In this document: piece after piece, positions 16,326 to 25,614 of the stretch
Numbering within the stretch: position 1 is the stretch's first letter
Layout: each line of letters opens with the position of its first letter
NCBI GenBank assembly: GCA_951813515.1
Contig: OX638346.1
Coordinates: 671,617 to 735,616, forward strand
DNA length: 64,000 nt
Direction: 5' to 3'
Source of the DNA: an uncultured Pseudomonadales bacterium
Lineage (GTDB): Bacteria > Pseudomonadota > Gammaproteobacteria > Pseudomonadales > Azotimanducaceae
Program-made: the position numbers and the translations under genes
The notes under the pieces: generated by a model
What the model saw: only the letters and a program-made list of their open reading frames with translations
What the model was told of the DNA's origin: nothing
The model's database searches: none

Positions 16326-18362
16326 TCAATCTCCCCGTCGGAACGCCTTGACGAGTTCCTCCTGCTCAATTGCCGGCAACTGGGCATAGTGGCTCAGAGC
16401 CATGCTGAAAGTGCCCTCGCCGCCCGATAGCGACTTCAGCCGCGAGTGGTATCCCTGCGCTTCCTTCAGCGGCACCTGGCCTGAAATCTCCGCGCGTCCG
16501 CCGGACAGGCCGTTGGTGCCCTTGATCGAACCGCGCATGCTCGACAGGTCGCCCGCGACATCGCCCATGCAGTGGTCGGGAACCGTGACTGTGATGTCGA
16601 CGATCGGTTCGATGACGATCGGTCTTGCAGCTCGCACGGCGTTGATGAACGCCTGCTTGCCAGCCGCCACGAACGCAACCTCCTTCGAGTCCACCGAATG
16701 GTGCTTGCCGTCGTGGACGGTGACCCGGACATCCTGCAACGGGTACCCCGAGATAGCGCCCTCGGCTATGACTTCGCGCACGCCTTTCTCCACGGCGGGG
16801 ATGAACTGCGACGGGATGACCCCGCCCACCACCGCGTCAACGAACTCGAATCCTTCGCCCCGGGGCAACGGTTCGACCCGCAGGAACACTTCTCCGAACT
16901 GACCCGCGCCGCCGGTCTGTTTCTTGTGCCGGTGGTGGCCCTCCGCCTTGCCGATAATCGTCTCGCGATAGGCGATGGAGGGCAGCGACGTCTTCAATGC
17001 AATGCCGTACTTGTCCGCCACCTCGTCGAGAGTGATGCGCATATGCAGTTCGCCGATACCGCGCAGCACCGTTTCGTTCATCGACGCGATCTGCTCGAGG
17101 CGCAGGGAAGGGTCTTCCGCGCACAGCGTCGTGACCGCTTCGTTCGCCTTCTGCGCTTCGACGTCGGATTCCGCCGCGATCGCGCGCCCGTACATGGGTT
17201 CCGGTAGCGGCATGGATCGCATGTGAATTCCATTATGGTCGCGGGCGTCATGCAGCACTGCGTCGAACCGCATGTCTTCCGCCCGGGGGATGGCGCAGAT
17301 ATCGCCCGGAATCGCTTCCTCCACTTCAATCTGCTCCGCGCCATTGAGCTTCAGCAGGTGGGCGATCTTGAACGGCTTGCGCCCGTCGCCGACGAAGATC
17401 TGTGCGCCGCGGCGCACGGTGCCCTGGTGGCTGCGGATTGTCGCCATGCGTCCGCGGAACGGATCGATATCGACCTTGACGACGTGCGCCACCGCGTGCA
17501 GCGCCGGGTCCGGCGTGACCGAAGCCGGTGGCGCGTCTTCGCCATCTCCCTCGACGAAAGGCGGGGGGTTGCCTTCCTTGGGATTCGGCATGAAGCGCTC
17601 GATAATATCGAGCAGTTCCGGCACGCCGGCACCGGTCGTGGCCGACGCGAAGCATATCGGCACCAGGTGTCCTTCGCGCAACGCCTTCTCGAAGGGTTCA
17701 TGAAGCTGCTCCGGCGCGACTTCGCCCTGTTCCAGGTATAGCTCCATCAGGTCATCGTCGACTTCGACGACCTGGTCGACAATCTGCTCATGGGCATCTT
17801 CCACCGAGCCAAAATCCGGGTTGGCGCCATTCGCCTCGAAAAAGACATCGACCACCTTGGTCCCGCCTTCCGCAGGCAGGTTGATCGGCAGGCACTCGGA
17901 GCCAAAAGTATCCCGTATCTGTTCCACTACCTCACCGACATCGGCGTTGGGAGCGTCAATCTTGTTCACGACGATCATGCGGCACAGGCCCTGGGCTTGG
18001 GCCGCCTCCATGAACTGCTGCGTCATCGGTTCAACGCCCGCCACCGCATCGACGACGATCACTGCGGTTTCCACCGCCGGCAGCACCGAAAGCGTTCTTC
18101 CCTGGAAATCCGGATACCCCGGCGTGTCGACGAGATTGACGTGCGCGCCGTCGTGGTCGAGATGACAGAAGGTGGCGCGCAACGAGTGTTTCAGTTCCCT
18201 TTCGCGCGCATCGAAGTCGGACACGGTGTCCCCTGTGTCCACGGATCCCCTGTTCGGAATCCTGCCGGCCGCATGCAGCAGCGCTTCGTTCAGTTCGGTC
18301 TTGCCCGCGCCAGCGTGCCCAACCAGCGCGATGTTACGGATTTCTTCCGTGGTATACGCCAC
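16326..18362 (-). CDS. fusA: Elongation factor G-like translational GTPase (EF-G2 type)
   Basis: A 678-residue five-domain translational GTPase. The G1 motif is G15-HAGAGKT22, unlike AHIDAGKTT of canonical EF-G and typical of the EF-G-like (FusA2) branch. DTPGYPDF is G3 and VVNKIDAPNAD is G4. Domain IV carries KKQTGGAGQFGEV, and the C-terminus has GLSGGRAEISGQVPLKEAQG. Canonical EF-G catalyses ribosomal translocation; the role of this branch is less certain (translocation or recycling). It is not in a str operon but faces aroB, with its promoter in the 110 bp next to gltD, so it is probably a second copy. Confidence 0.88.
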   Translation of the reverse strand: MAYTTEEIRNIALVGHAGAGKTELNEALLHAAGRIPNRGSVDTGDTVSDFDARERELKHSLRATFCHLDHDGAHVNLVDTPGYPDFQGRTLSVLPAVETAVIVVDAVAGVEPMTQQFMEAAQAQGLCRMIVVNKIDAPNADVGEVVEQIRDTFGSECLPINLPAEGGTKVVDVFFEANGANPDFGSVEDAHEQIVDQVVEVDDDLMELYLEQGEVAPEQLHEPFEKALREGHLVPICFASATTGAGVPELLDIIERFMPNPKEGNPPPFVEGDGEDAPPASVTPDPALHAVAHVVKVDIDPFRGRMATIRSHQGTVRRGAQIFVGDGRKPFKIAHLLKLNGAEQIEVEEAIPGDICAIPRAEDMRFDAVLHDARDHNGIHMRSMPLPEPMYGRAIAAESDVEAQKANEAVTTLCAEDPSLRLEQIASMNETVLRGIGELHMRITLDEVADKYGIALKTSLPSIAYRETIIGKAEGHHRHKKQTGGAGQFGEVFLRVEPLPRGEGFEFVDAVVGGVIPSQFIPAVEKGVREVIAEGAISGYPLQDVRVTVHDGKHHSVDSKEVAFVAAGKQAFINAVRAARPIVIEPIVDITVTVPDHCMGDVAGDLSSMRGSIKGTNGLSGGRAEISGQVPLKEAQGYHSRLKSLSGGEGTFSMALSHYAQLPAIEQEELVKAFRRGD

Positions 18363-18447
18363 TTCAAGCCCTCCTTGTGATCAGACAACGGCGAATATAA
18401 ACCGAAAACGGTTTTCGCCATCACGTTTTTGTTTTGCGTGCTGCCGA

Positions 18448-18468
18448 GTGTCGTGTCCCGCACGACAC
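18448..18468. repeat. GTGTCGTG/CACGACAC hairpin between gltD and the EF-G gene
   Basis: Perfect eight-base arms with a five-base loop, just beyond the gltD stop. On the minus strand the sequence after the stem is A-rich, not T-rich, so it is a stem that could stabilise the gltBD mRNA end but not a textbook terminator. Confidence 0.45.
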
Positions 18469-18472
18469 GAGC

Positions 18473-19936
18473 CTACGGCAGCAGCGTCGATCCGGTCAGG
18501 AAACGGTCAATTTCGCGGGCCGCCTCCCTGCCTTCGTTGATCGCCCGGACCACGAGAGATTGACCCCCGCGGCAGTCGCCCGCCGCGAACACCCCTTCCC
18601 GGTTCGTCTTGTGCACCCCTTTCTCCGCCAGGTAGTTGGAGCGCTGGTCGTACTCGAGACCAAGGCGTTCCGACACGGAATGTTCCGGACCGAGAAAGCC
18701 CATGGCGAGGAACACGAGTTGCGCATCCCATACTCGCTCGGTGCCTTCGAGATCCCGGAATCTTCCGCCCTCCAGCGCAACGTCCACGGTGCGCATGCCC
18801 GCGAGGCCGCCGTTGCCGTCATCGATGAATTCCACGGTGTTGATGCAGTAGGTCCGCGGATCGCCGCCGAACTTGGCGACGGACTCCTGGTGCGCGTAGT
18901 CGACCCGCAGGATGTTCGGATACAGCGGCCAGGGATTGTTCGGTGCGCGCTCTGGCGGAGGCGCGGGGAACAGTTCGAAATTCTGGAGCGACCTGCATCC
19001 GTGCCGGAGCGCGGTCCCGATGCAGTCCGCGCCGGTGTCGCCGCCGCCGATGACCACGACATCCTTGTCCCTGGCGGAGATGAAATTGCCGTCGGAAAGG
19101 TTCGAATCGAGCAGGCTCCGGGTATTGGCGGTCAGGAACTCCATGGCGAAATACACGCCGGTGAGCTCCCGGCCCGGGACCGGCAGATCCCGGGGCACCG
19201 TGGCGCCAGTGGTGAGGAGCACGGCGTCGGACGCTTCCAGCAACGCCTTGGCATCGATGCTGCCGTTGGTGCCGTCGCCAACATTGGCGTTGGTCACGAA
19301 CTCGATCCCTTCCTCGCGCATCAGGGCGAGGCGCCGCTCAACGATGCGCTCCTTTTCGAGCTTCATGTTCGGAATGCCGTAGGTGAGCAGCCCCCCGATC
19401 CGGTCCGCGCGCTCGTACACGGTCACCTTGTGGCCTGCCTGGTTGAGTTGCGCAGCGGCTGAGAGTCCCGCAGGACCCGAACCTATGATCGCCACCGTCT
19501 TGCCCGAGCGGGTCTTCGGCGGCCTTGGCACAACCCAGCCTTCCTCGAAGCCCCGATCGATGATCGCCATCTCGATGTTCTTGATGGTCACCGCGGGGTC
19601 GGTGATGCCCAGCACGCATGCGCCTTCACACGGCGCCGGACAGACGCGCCCGGTGAACTCCGGGAAGTTGTTCGTCTTGTGCAGCCGGTCGAGGGCTTCG
19701 CGCCAGTGCCCGCGATAGACGAGATCGTTCCATTCGGGAATCAGGTTATGGATCGGGCAGCCCTCTCCGGACTGGCAGAACGGCACGCCGCAATCCATGC
19801 ACCGCGCGCCCTGGGTTTCCAGGTGCCCGACATCGTGCTCCGTGTAGATCTCGCGGAAGTCTAGGACGCGCGACCCTGCGTCGCGGTACGGTTCCGCGAC
19901 GCGCTCGAATTCCATGAATCCCGTCGTTTTGCCCAT
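18473..19936 (-). CDS. gltD: Glutamate synthase (NADPH) small subunit
   Basis: A 487-residue FAD protein that passes electrons from NADPH to the large subunit. N-terminal cysteines for the iron-sulfur clusters are in [22 protein letters not shown] and [12 protein letters not shown]. The FAD fold begins [20 protein letters not shown], with the NADPH site in [14 protein letters not shown]. The C-terminal FAD motif is [20 protein letters not shown]. It lies 11 bp after gltB, so they form one operon. Length and motifs are standard. Confidence 0.96.
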   Translation of the reverse strand: MGKTTGFMEFERVAEPYRDAGSRVLDFREIYTEHDVGHLETQGARCMDCGVPFCQSGEGCPIHNLIPEWNDLVYRGHWREALDRLHKTNNFPEFTGRVCPAPCEGACVLGITDPAVTIKNIEMAIIDRGFEEGWVVPRPPKTRSGKTVAIIGSGPAGLSAAAQLNQAGHKVTVYERADRIGGLLTYGIPNMKLEKERIVERRLALMREEGIEFVTNANVGDGTNGSIDAKALLEASDAVLLTTGATVPRDLPVPGRELTGVYFAMEFLTANTRSLLDSNLSDGNFISARDKDVVVIGGGDTGADCIGTALRHGCRSLQNFELFPAPPPERAPNNPWPLYPNILRVDYAHQESVAKFGGDPRTYCINTVEFIDDGNGGLAGMRTVDVALEGGRFRDLEGTERVWDAQLVFLAMGFLGPEHSVSERLGLEYDQRSNYLAEKGVHKTNREGVFAAGDCRGGQSLVVRAINEGREAAREIDRFLTGSTLLP

Positions 19937-19947
19937 CGTTGTCGTCG

Positions 19948-22900
19948 CTATCCGCCGGCCGCGGCTTGACCGAGTTCGAGTTCTCTCTCTTGCAGAACGC
20001 GCTTGTAGTCTACGGGCATCACTCGCACGAAGCGGGGCAGATTCCCGCGCCAGTCCCGGAGTATCCGGGCGGCCACGGGGGATTCCGTCAATTCGGCGTG
20101 CTGACGAATCATGTATTCGAGCTCCTCGGCCTCCGGCGGGTCTTCAACGGTCTCGAGTTCGACCATCTCCGTATTGCACAGCCCTCCGAAAGCGTTATCC
20201 GGGTCCCACACGTAGGCGATTCCACCGCTCATTCCGGCGGCGAAGTTCCGTCCCGTGGGTCCGAGGATGACTGCTCGACCGCCGGTCATGTATTCGCACC
20301 CGTGATCTCCGACTCCTTCGATGACCGCGCGGGCGCCCGAGTTGCGCACGCAGAAGCGCTCGGCGGCAACGCCCCTGAAGAAGCACTCGCCACCCGTGGC
20401 GCCATACAGCGCGACGTTGCCGATCAACACCTGGTGTTCGGCCTCGAATCGGCTCGACTTGGGCGGATAGATGATGAGCCGGCCACCGCAAAGGCCCTTG
20501 CCGACATAGTCGTTGGCGTCGCCCTCCACCTCCAGTGTCACTCCGCGCGCCAGCCAGGCGCCGAAGCTCTGGCCCGCGCTGCCGTCGAACTTGAAGTGAA
20601 TCGTCCCGTCGGGAAGCATTCCAGGCCCAACGCGCTTGACGATCTGGTGGGACAGCATGCCGCCCACGACGCGGTTGACGTTGATGATCGGCAGTTCGGC
20701 GCGGACTTTCTCGCCACGGGCCAGGGCGGGTTCCGCCAGGCGGATGAGTTCATTGTCTAGCGCGGCTTCGAGACCGTGATCCTGCTCGTGGATCGCGTAC
20801 ACGCCCAAACAGTTCTCCGGCTCCTGGGCCGGCGCCAGGATTTCGGACAGATCCAGGCCTCTCGACTTCCAATGGCGCACCGCCCCGTCCACATCCAGCG
20901 CATCCACGCGCCCGATCATGTCGTTGACCGTCCTGAATCCCAGGTCCGCCATGATCGTTCGCAGTTCTTCGGCGATCATGAACAGGTAGTTCACCACGTG
21001 CTCCGGCGCGCCGGCGAACTTGGCCCTGAGCACCGGGTCCTGGGTCGCGATCCCCACGGGACAGGTGTTGAGATGGCACTTGCGCATCATGATGCAGCCG
21101 AGGGCGACAAGCGGCGCCGTCGCGAAGCCGAACTCCTCCGCTCCGAGGAGCGCGGCAACGGCGACATCCCGGCCCGTCTTGAGCTGCCCGTCGGTCTGCA
21201 GCACGACGCGGGACCGGAGGTTGTTCATCACGAGGGTCTGATGCGTCTCCGCAATGCCGAGTTCCCACGGCACCCCGGCGTGCTTGATGGACGTGAGCGG
21301 AGATGCGCCGGTGCCGCCGGTGTCGCCGGCGATCACGAGGTGATCGGATCTCGCCTTGGTAACCCCTGCCGCCACGGTCCCGACACCGACCTCGGCGCCG
21401 AGCTTCACGCTGATGCGCGCTTCGGGATTCGCGTTCTTCAGGTCGTGGATGAGCTGCGCTATGTCCTCGATGGAGTAGATATCGTGGTGCGGCGGCGGAC
21501 TGATCAAGCCCACGCCAGGCGTCGAATGGCGGATTCCCGCGATGAAATCGTCCACCTTTCGCCCCGGCAGTTCCCCGCCCTCTCCAGGCTTCGCGCCCTG
21601 CACGATCTTGATCTGCAACTCGTCCGCGTTGGTCAGGTACTCGATGGTCACCCCGAAACGGCCGCTCGCCACCTGCTTGATGGCGGACCGCTTCGAGTCG
21701 CCGTTCGGCAGCGGCGCATAGCGCGCCGAGTCCTCTCCGCCCTCGCCGGTATTGGACTTGCCACCGATGCTGTTCATGGCAACGGCCAGCGATTCGTGCG
21801 CCTCCTTCGAGATCGATCCGAAACTCATGGCGCCGGTGGCGAACCGCTTGACGATCCCCTTGGCCGGTTCCACCTCGTCGACATCGAGGGACTCGCCGCC
21901 CGCGCCGGATCTGAATCGCAGCAACCCGCGCAACGTGCTGCGGCGCGTGTTCTCGTTGTTCACGTGCTCGGAGAAGCGCTGGTAGGCCTCGCTACTGTTG
22001 CCGCGCGCGGCCTGTTGCAGGTCGGCTACGGCGTCCGGGTCCCACATGTGCGTGTCGCCGCCGCGGCGCCAGTGGAAGTCGCCCGGATTGGGCAGAACCG
22101 GGAGGGCGACCGTGTCCCGCGGCGGGAATCCGATGGCGTGGCGGCGTTGCATCTCCTCCGCCAGGACCTCGAAACCCACTCCGCGCACACGGCTCGCGGT
22201 GCCCGCGAAGCAGCGCTCCACCACGTCTTCGTTGAGTCCCACCGCCTCGAAGATTTGCGCGCCCTTGTAGGACTGGAGCGTCGAGATGCCCATCTTGGCC
22301 ATCACTTTCATCATGCCCTTGGCCACCCCCTTGCGATAGGCGGTGACGATGTCCGCATCGTTCGCGATATGCGCCGCTCCGCTGAGATAGCCCTTGCGCC
22401 GGGCGTCCCACAGGGCCTCGAACGCGAGATAGGGATTGATCGCGTCGGCGCCGTAGCCGATGAGCAGGCAATGGTGGTGCACCTCGCGGGCTTCCCCCGT
22501 CTCCACCAGGATGCCGATGCGCGTGCGCGCGTGTTCGCGCACGAGGTGATGGTGCACGGCGCCCACGGCGGCCAGGGCACTGATCGGTACGCGCCCGGCA
22601 CTGATCGCGCGATCCGAAAGGACGATGAGACTGTAGCCGTCGACGATGGCCTGGCTCGCTTCCGCCGAGATGCGGTCGAAGGCCTCTAGAAGGCCGTTCT
22701 TGCCGGAATCGAAGGGGAAGGTGATGTCGATCTCCTTCGTGCGCCATCCCCGGTGATCCATCCCCCTGAGCGTCGCGAGTTCTTCGTTCGACAGGATCGG
22801 ATGCGGAATCCGCAGTCGATGGGCATGGCCTTCCTTCGCCTCAAGGAGGTTGCGCTCGGGGCCGATATAGCACTCGAGCGCCATGATGACTTCCTCGCGG

Positions 22901-24537
22901 ATCGAGTCGATGGCCGGATTGGTCACCTGCGCGAAGAGCTGCTTGAAGTAGTCGTACAGCATGCGCGGCTTTTCGGACATGACCGCCAGCGCCGCGTCGT
23001 TGCCCATGGACCCCAGCGGATCGCGCAGTTCCTGCACCATGGGCACCAGCATGAACTGCATGGTCTCGGCGGTGTAACCGAAAGCCTGCATGCGGGCCAT
23101 GAGCGTCAAGGGCTCGAAACCGGCGGCCGGCGCCGGCGGCAGGTGGTCCAGCTCAACCCGCTGCGCGTCGAGCCAGCGCTTGTAGGGTTTCGCCGCCGCC
23201 CACTCGGTCTTGATTTCCACGTCGGGAATCATCCGGCCCTGGTCGAAGTCGATGAGAAAGATCTTGCCCGGCTGCAGGCGACCCTTCTCCACCACGCGCT
23301 CCGGGTCCACGGAGACTACCCCGACCTCGGAGGCCATGATGCACTTGTGGTCGTCGGTGACGTAATACCGCGACGGTCGCAGGCCGTTGCGGTCGAGCAC
23401 GGCACCGATGTACGTGCCGTCGGTGAAGGCGATCGACGCCGGACCGTCCCACGGCTCCATGAGGCACGAGTGGTACTCGTAGAACGCGCGCCGCGCTTCC
23501 GGCATGTTCGGATGCTGCTGCCAGGCTTCCGGAATCATCATCAGGACCGCTTCCTGCAACGTGCGTCCGGTCATGAGCAGGAATTCCAGCACGTTGTCGA
23601 AGGTGCCCGAATCCGAGCAGTCCTCCTCGACGACGGGGAACAGCTTGGGAAGATCGTCCCCGAAGAGATCGGAGCGCACCACTCCCTCCCGGGCGTTCAT
23701 CCAGTTCTTGTTGCCGAGCAGGGTGTTGATCTCGCCGTTGTGGCACATGAACCGGTTCGGCTGGGCGCGGTCCCAGGACGGGAACGTGTTGGTCGAAAAG
23801 CGCGAATGCACCATGGCGAGGTGCGATTCGTAGTCCTCGTCCTCAAGATCGGGGAAGAACGTGAAGAGCTGGTGCGGCGTCAGCATTCCCTTGTAGATCA
23901 CGATCTTCGTCGACAGGCTGCAGATGTAGAAGAGCTTTCGCTCGGACAGGCCCGTGTCGCTGCGGAGACGGTGTGTCGCATCCTTGCGGATGAGGTACAG
24001 GCGGCGCTCCAGCGCGTCGCCCTCGATGCCCGGCGCGGCTGCGATGAAGAGCTGTTCCATGACCGGCATCGCGGCCCGCGCGGCATTGCCGATATCAGCA
24101 CCGTTCGGATCGATCGGCAGCGACCGCCAGCGCAGGAGCGTCTGGCCCGCCCGGGCGACCGCTTCCGCCACGACGCGCTTGCAATGCGCCCTTTCCGCCG
24201 GATCTCTTGGCAGGAAGACGTTGCCGACGCCGTAACGCCCCGGCGGCGGCAATACGGCGTCCATCGATCGCTCTGCCACCCTGCGCAGAAACTTGTGCGG
24301 CAGGCCCGTCAGGATGCCCGCGCCGTCGCCGGTGTTCTTTTCGTAGCCGAGCCCGCCACGATGGACCATGCAGCAGTTCATGTTCCCCGCGTCGCGGATA
24401 ATCTCGCGGCTCGCCCGCCCCTTGATGTCGCAAATGAAACCGACACCGCATCCGTCCTTCTCAAAAGCGGGGTCGTACAGCCCGTGGGACGCTGGCAGTC
24501 CCAAAGCGAGCTGGCGGTTCAAGTCAGTCATCGGCAT
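19948..24537 (-). CDS. gltB: Glutamate synthase (NADPH) large subunit
   Basis: A 1529-residue enzyme that transfers the amide of glutamine to 2-oxoglutarate. The start is ATG 24537 ([13 protein letters not shown]); an upstream frame extension lacks family character. The mature N-terminal nucleophile is the Cys of [11 protein letters not shown], preceded by a propeptide of about 30 residues. The Ntn amidotransferase domain is followed by the central and FMN domains ([42 protein letters not shown]). The 3Fe-4S cysteines are in [15 protein letters not shown] and the C-terminal GXGXG beta-helix follows. It is normally regulated by nitrogen supply. Confidence 0.96.
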   Translation of the reverse strand: MPMTDLNRQLALGLPASHGLYDPAFEKDGCGVGFICDIKGRASREIIRDAGNMNCCMVHRGGLGYEKNTGDGAGILTGLPHKFLRRVAERSMDAVLPPPGRYGVGNVFLPRDPAERAHCKRVVAEAVARAGQTLLRWRSLPIDPNGADIGNAARAAMPVMEQLFIAAAPGIEGDALERRLYLIRKDATHRLRSDTGLSERKLFYICSLSTKIVIYKGMLTPHQLFTFFPDLEDEDYESHLAMVHSRFSTNTFPSWDRAQPNRFMCHNGEINTLLGNKNWMNAREGVVRSDLFGDDLPKLFPVVEEDCSDSGTFDNVLEFLLMTGRTLQEAVLMMIPEAWQQHPNMPEARRAFYEYHSCLMEPWDGPASIAFTDGTYIGAVLDRNGLRPSRYYVTDDHKCIMASEVGVVSVDPERVVEKGRLQPGKIFLIDFDQGRMIPDVEIKTEWAAAKPYKRWLDAQRVELDHLPPAPAAGFEPLTLMARMQAFGYTAETMQFMLVPMVQELRDPLGSMGNDAALAVMSEKPRMLYDYFKQLFAQVTNPAIDSIREEVIMALECYIGPERNLLEAKEGHAHRLRIPHPILSNEELATLRGMDHRGWRTKEIDITFPFDSGKNGLLEAFDRISAEASQAIVDGYSLIVLSDRAISAGRVPISALAAVGAVHHHLVREHARTRIGILVETGEAREVHHHCLLIGYGADAINPYLAFEALWDARRKGYLSGAAHIANDADIVTAYRKGVAKGMMKVMAKMGISTLQSYKGAQIFEAVGLNEDVVERCFAGTASRVRGVGFEVLAEEMQRRHAIGFPPRDTVALPVLPNPGDFHWRRGGDTHMWDPDAVADLQQAARGNSSEAYQRFSEHVNNENTRRSTLRGLLRFRSGAGGESLDVDEVEPAKGIVKRFATGAMSFGSISKEAHESLAVAMNSIGGKSNTGEGGEDSARYAPLPNGDSKRSAIKQVASGRFGVTIEYLTNADELQIKIVQGAKPGEGGELPGRKVDDFIAGIRHSTPGVGLISPPPHHDIYSIEDIAQLIHDLKNANPEARISVKLGAEVGVGTVAAGVTKARSDHLVIAGDTGGTGASPLTSIKHAGVPWELGIAETHQTLVMNNLRSRVVLQTDGQLKTGRDVAVAALLGAEEFGFATAPLVALGCIMMRKCHLNTCPVGIATQDPVLRAKFAGAPEHVVNYLFMIAEELRTIMADLGFRTVNDMIGRVDALDVDGAVRHWKSRGLDLSEILAPAQEPENCLGVYAIHEQDHGLEAALDNELIRLAEPALARGEKVRAELPIINVNRVVGGMLSHQIVKRVGPGMLPDGTIHFKFDGSAGQSFGAWLARGVTLEVEGDANDYVGKGLCGGRLIIYPPKSSRFEAEHQVLIGNVALYGATGGECFFRGVAAERFCVRNSGARAVIEGVGDHGCEYMTGGRAVILGPTGRNFAAGMSGGIAYVWDPDNAFGGLCNTEMVELETVEDPPEAEELEYMIRQHAELTESPVAARILRDWRGNLPRFVRVMPVDYKRVLQERELELGQAAAGG

Positions 24538-24902
24538 CGATTCAGTTTCTGCGGGGGAACTGGCAAAAATGGCAGAAAAGCACCGCCGTATCAAGTCGCG
24601 AGGCGAGATATCCGACAGGGGCTAGCACAGTAAGTCATTGAAACATATGAGATGTCGGCACGCTGAACGCACCTCGCGGCCTCGCGCGATATAACGGTAC
24701 GTAGTGCCGATCAAGGCGCAGGGTGCGAGACGGGAGGGATGGGCGAGACAGAGGGCTCTGGGCGAGGGTTAGCTCATGTCGCGTACCGATAGGGAACAGG
24801 CTTGACCCAGTTTTCGGCCAGTCTGCGTCAAAGTCATACAACCTGACTCCCATGGAGTGCGGACGCTCACTGGATTCGGATGCGTCACCAATCTGACTCA
24901 TA
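24538..24902. other. Intergenic region between gltB and the Nudix gene
   Basis: About 365 bp holding the divergent promoters of gltB and the Nudix gene. I see a loose inverted repeat (TCGGCAC near 24656 and GTGCCGA near 24708) and a run of GAG/GGG triplets, but no gene, RNA or clear promoter that I can support. A minus-strand open frame of about 88 codons crosses it, but it lacks a start signal and homology that I recognise. Confidence 0.4.
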
Positions 24903-25358
24903 ATGAGCCATGCATTGACTCAATATCGATCGCAGCAAATGGGAATGACGACAAGATCCCGGTTCGAGGTCATCGTTCATACGTTCGTATTCGACCGCGG
25001 CCGCATGCTGCTGCTGCGAAGGGCGAATACCGGTTTTCTCGACGGCAACTACTCGCTGCCCGGCGGACATGTCGAGGCCGGCGAGGAGGTGGCAACGGCG
25101 GCCGCGCGCGAGGTTGCGGAAGAGGCGCGCATCGAGGTCCTCGAAATCGAGCCCTGCATCGTCATGCCCTATGGGGACGGGGTCGACTTCCTGTTCGAAG
25201 CCAGGCGCTGGCGGGGCACCCCTGAAATCGGCGAGCCAGACCGCTGCGATGATCTTCTCTGGGCCAAGCCGGATCGACTGCCGGAGAAAACCGCTCCCTT
25301 TATCGAAAAGGCGCTTGAACTGCGACGAAAGGGCATCTGGTATCACCAGTTCGGGTGA
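24903..25358 (+). CDS. Nudix hydrolase
   Basis: A 151-residue protein with one Nudix fold. The Nudix box reads GGHVEAGEEVATAAAREVAE and then EARIEV. It fits Gx5Ex7REUxEExGU except that the last glycine is arginine (EEAR). The metal-binding REVAEE core is intact, so pyrophosphatase activity on a nucleoside diphosphate derivative is likely. The N-terminal FEVIVHTFVFDRGRMLLLRR is typical of MutT-like enzymes acting on nucleotides. The start is uncertain: ATG 24939 or 24945 is possible and would remove 12-14 residues. It stands alone. Confidence 0.85.
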   Translation: MSHALTQYRSQQMGMTTRSRFEVIVHTFVFDRGRMLLLRRANTGFLDGNYSLPGGHVEAGEEVATAAAREVAEEARIEVLEIEPCIVMPYGDGVDFLFEARRWRGTPEIGEPDRCDDLLWAKPDRLPEKTAPFIEKALELRRKGIWYHQFG

Positions 25359-25614
25359 GCCGCGGATTCAGCTGTTCACGACGCATGACAAGTGGAGGGC
25401 GCAGATGGCCGTCCACTTGGCCAGCCGACGTCCACAACTCGCGACAACTTGCAGCTTTGCGAGCCATCCAGTTCGTAGCAAGATCCGAATTGGTCAAGCC
25501 AAATCGGAATTAAATCCTGAACGGCCCTTTACCGGCACCGGCGCACATTGACGGCTCGAATACCCAGCCCTGTATTCGCCTCGTTCGTCGCCTCGGAGTC
25601 GGGACCAGCACCGA

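Noticed and set aside
19099..19108. GGTTCGAATC, a tRNA T-loop-like string
   Set aside because: It falls inside gltD and no acceptor stem, D-arm or anticodon arm can be built around it.
22753..24633. 626-codon open frame opposite gltB
   Set aside because: It is a GC-driven antisense shadow of a complete and well-conserved gltB; its translation is rich in Arg/His/Val with no family motif.
24635..24901. 88-codon minus-strand frame between gltB and the Nudix gene
   Set aside because: No ribosome-binding site, no conserved motif, and it covers the region where two divergent promoters must lie.
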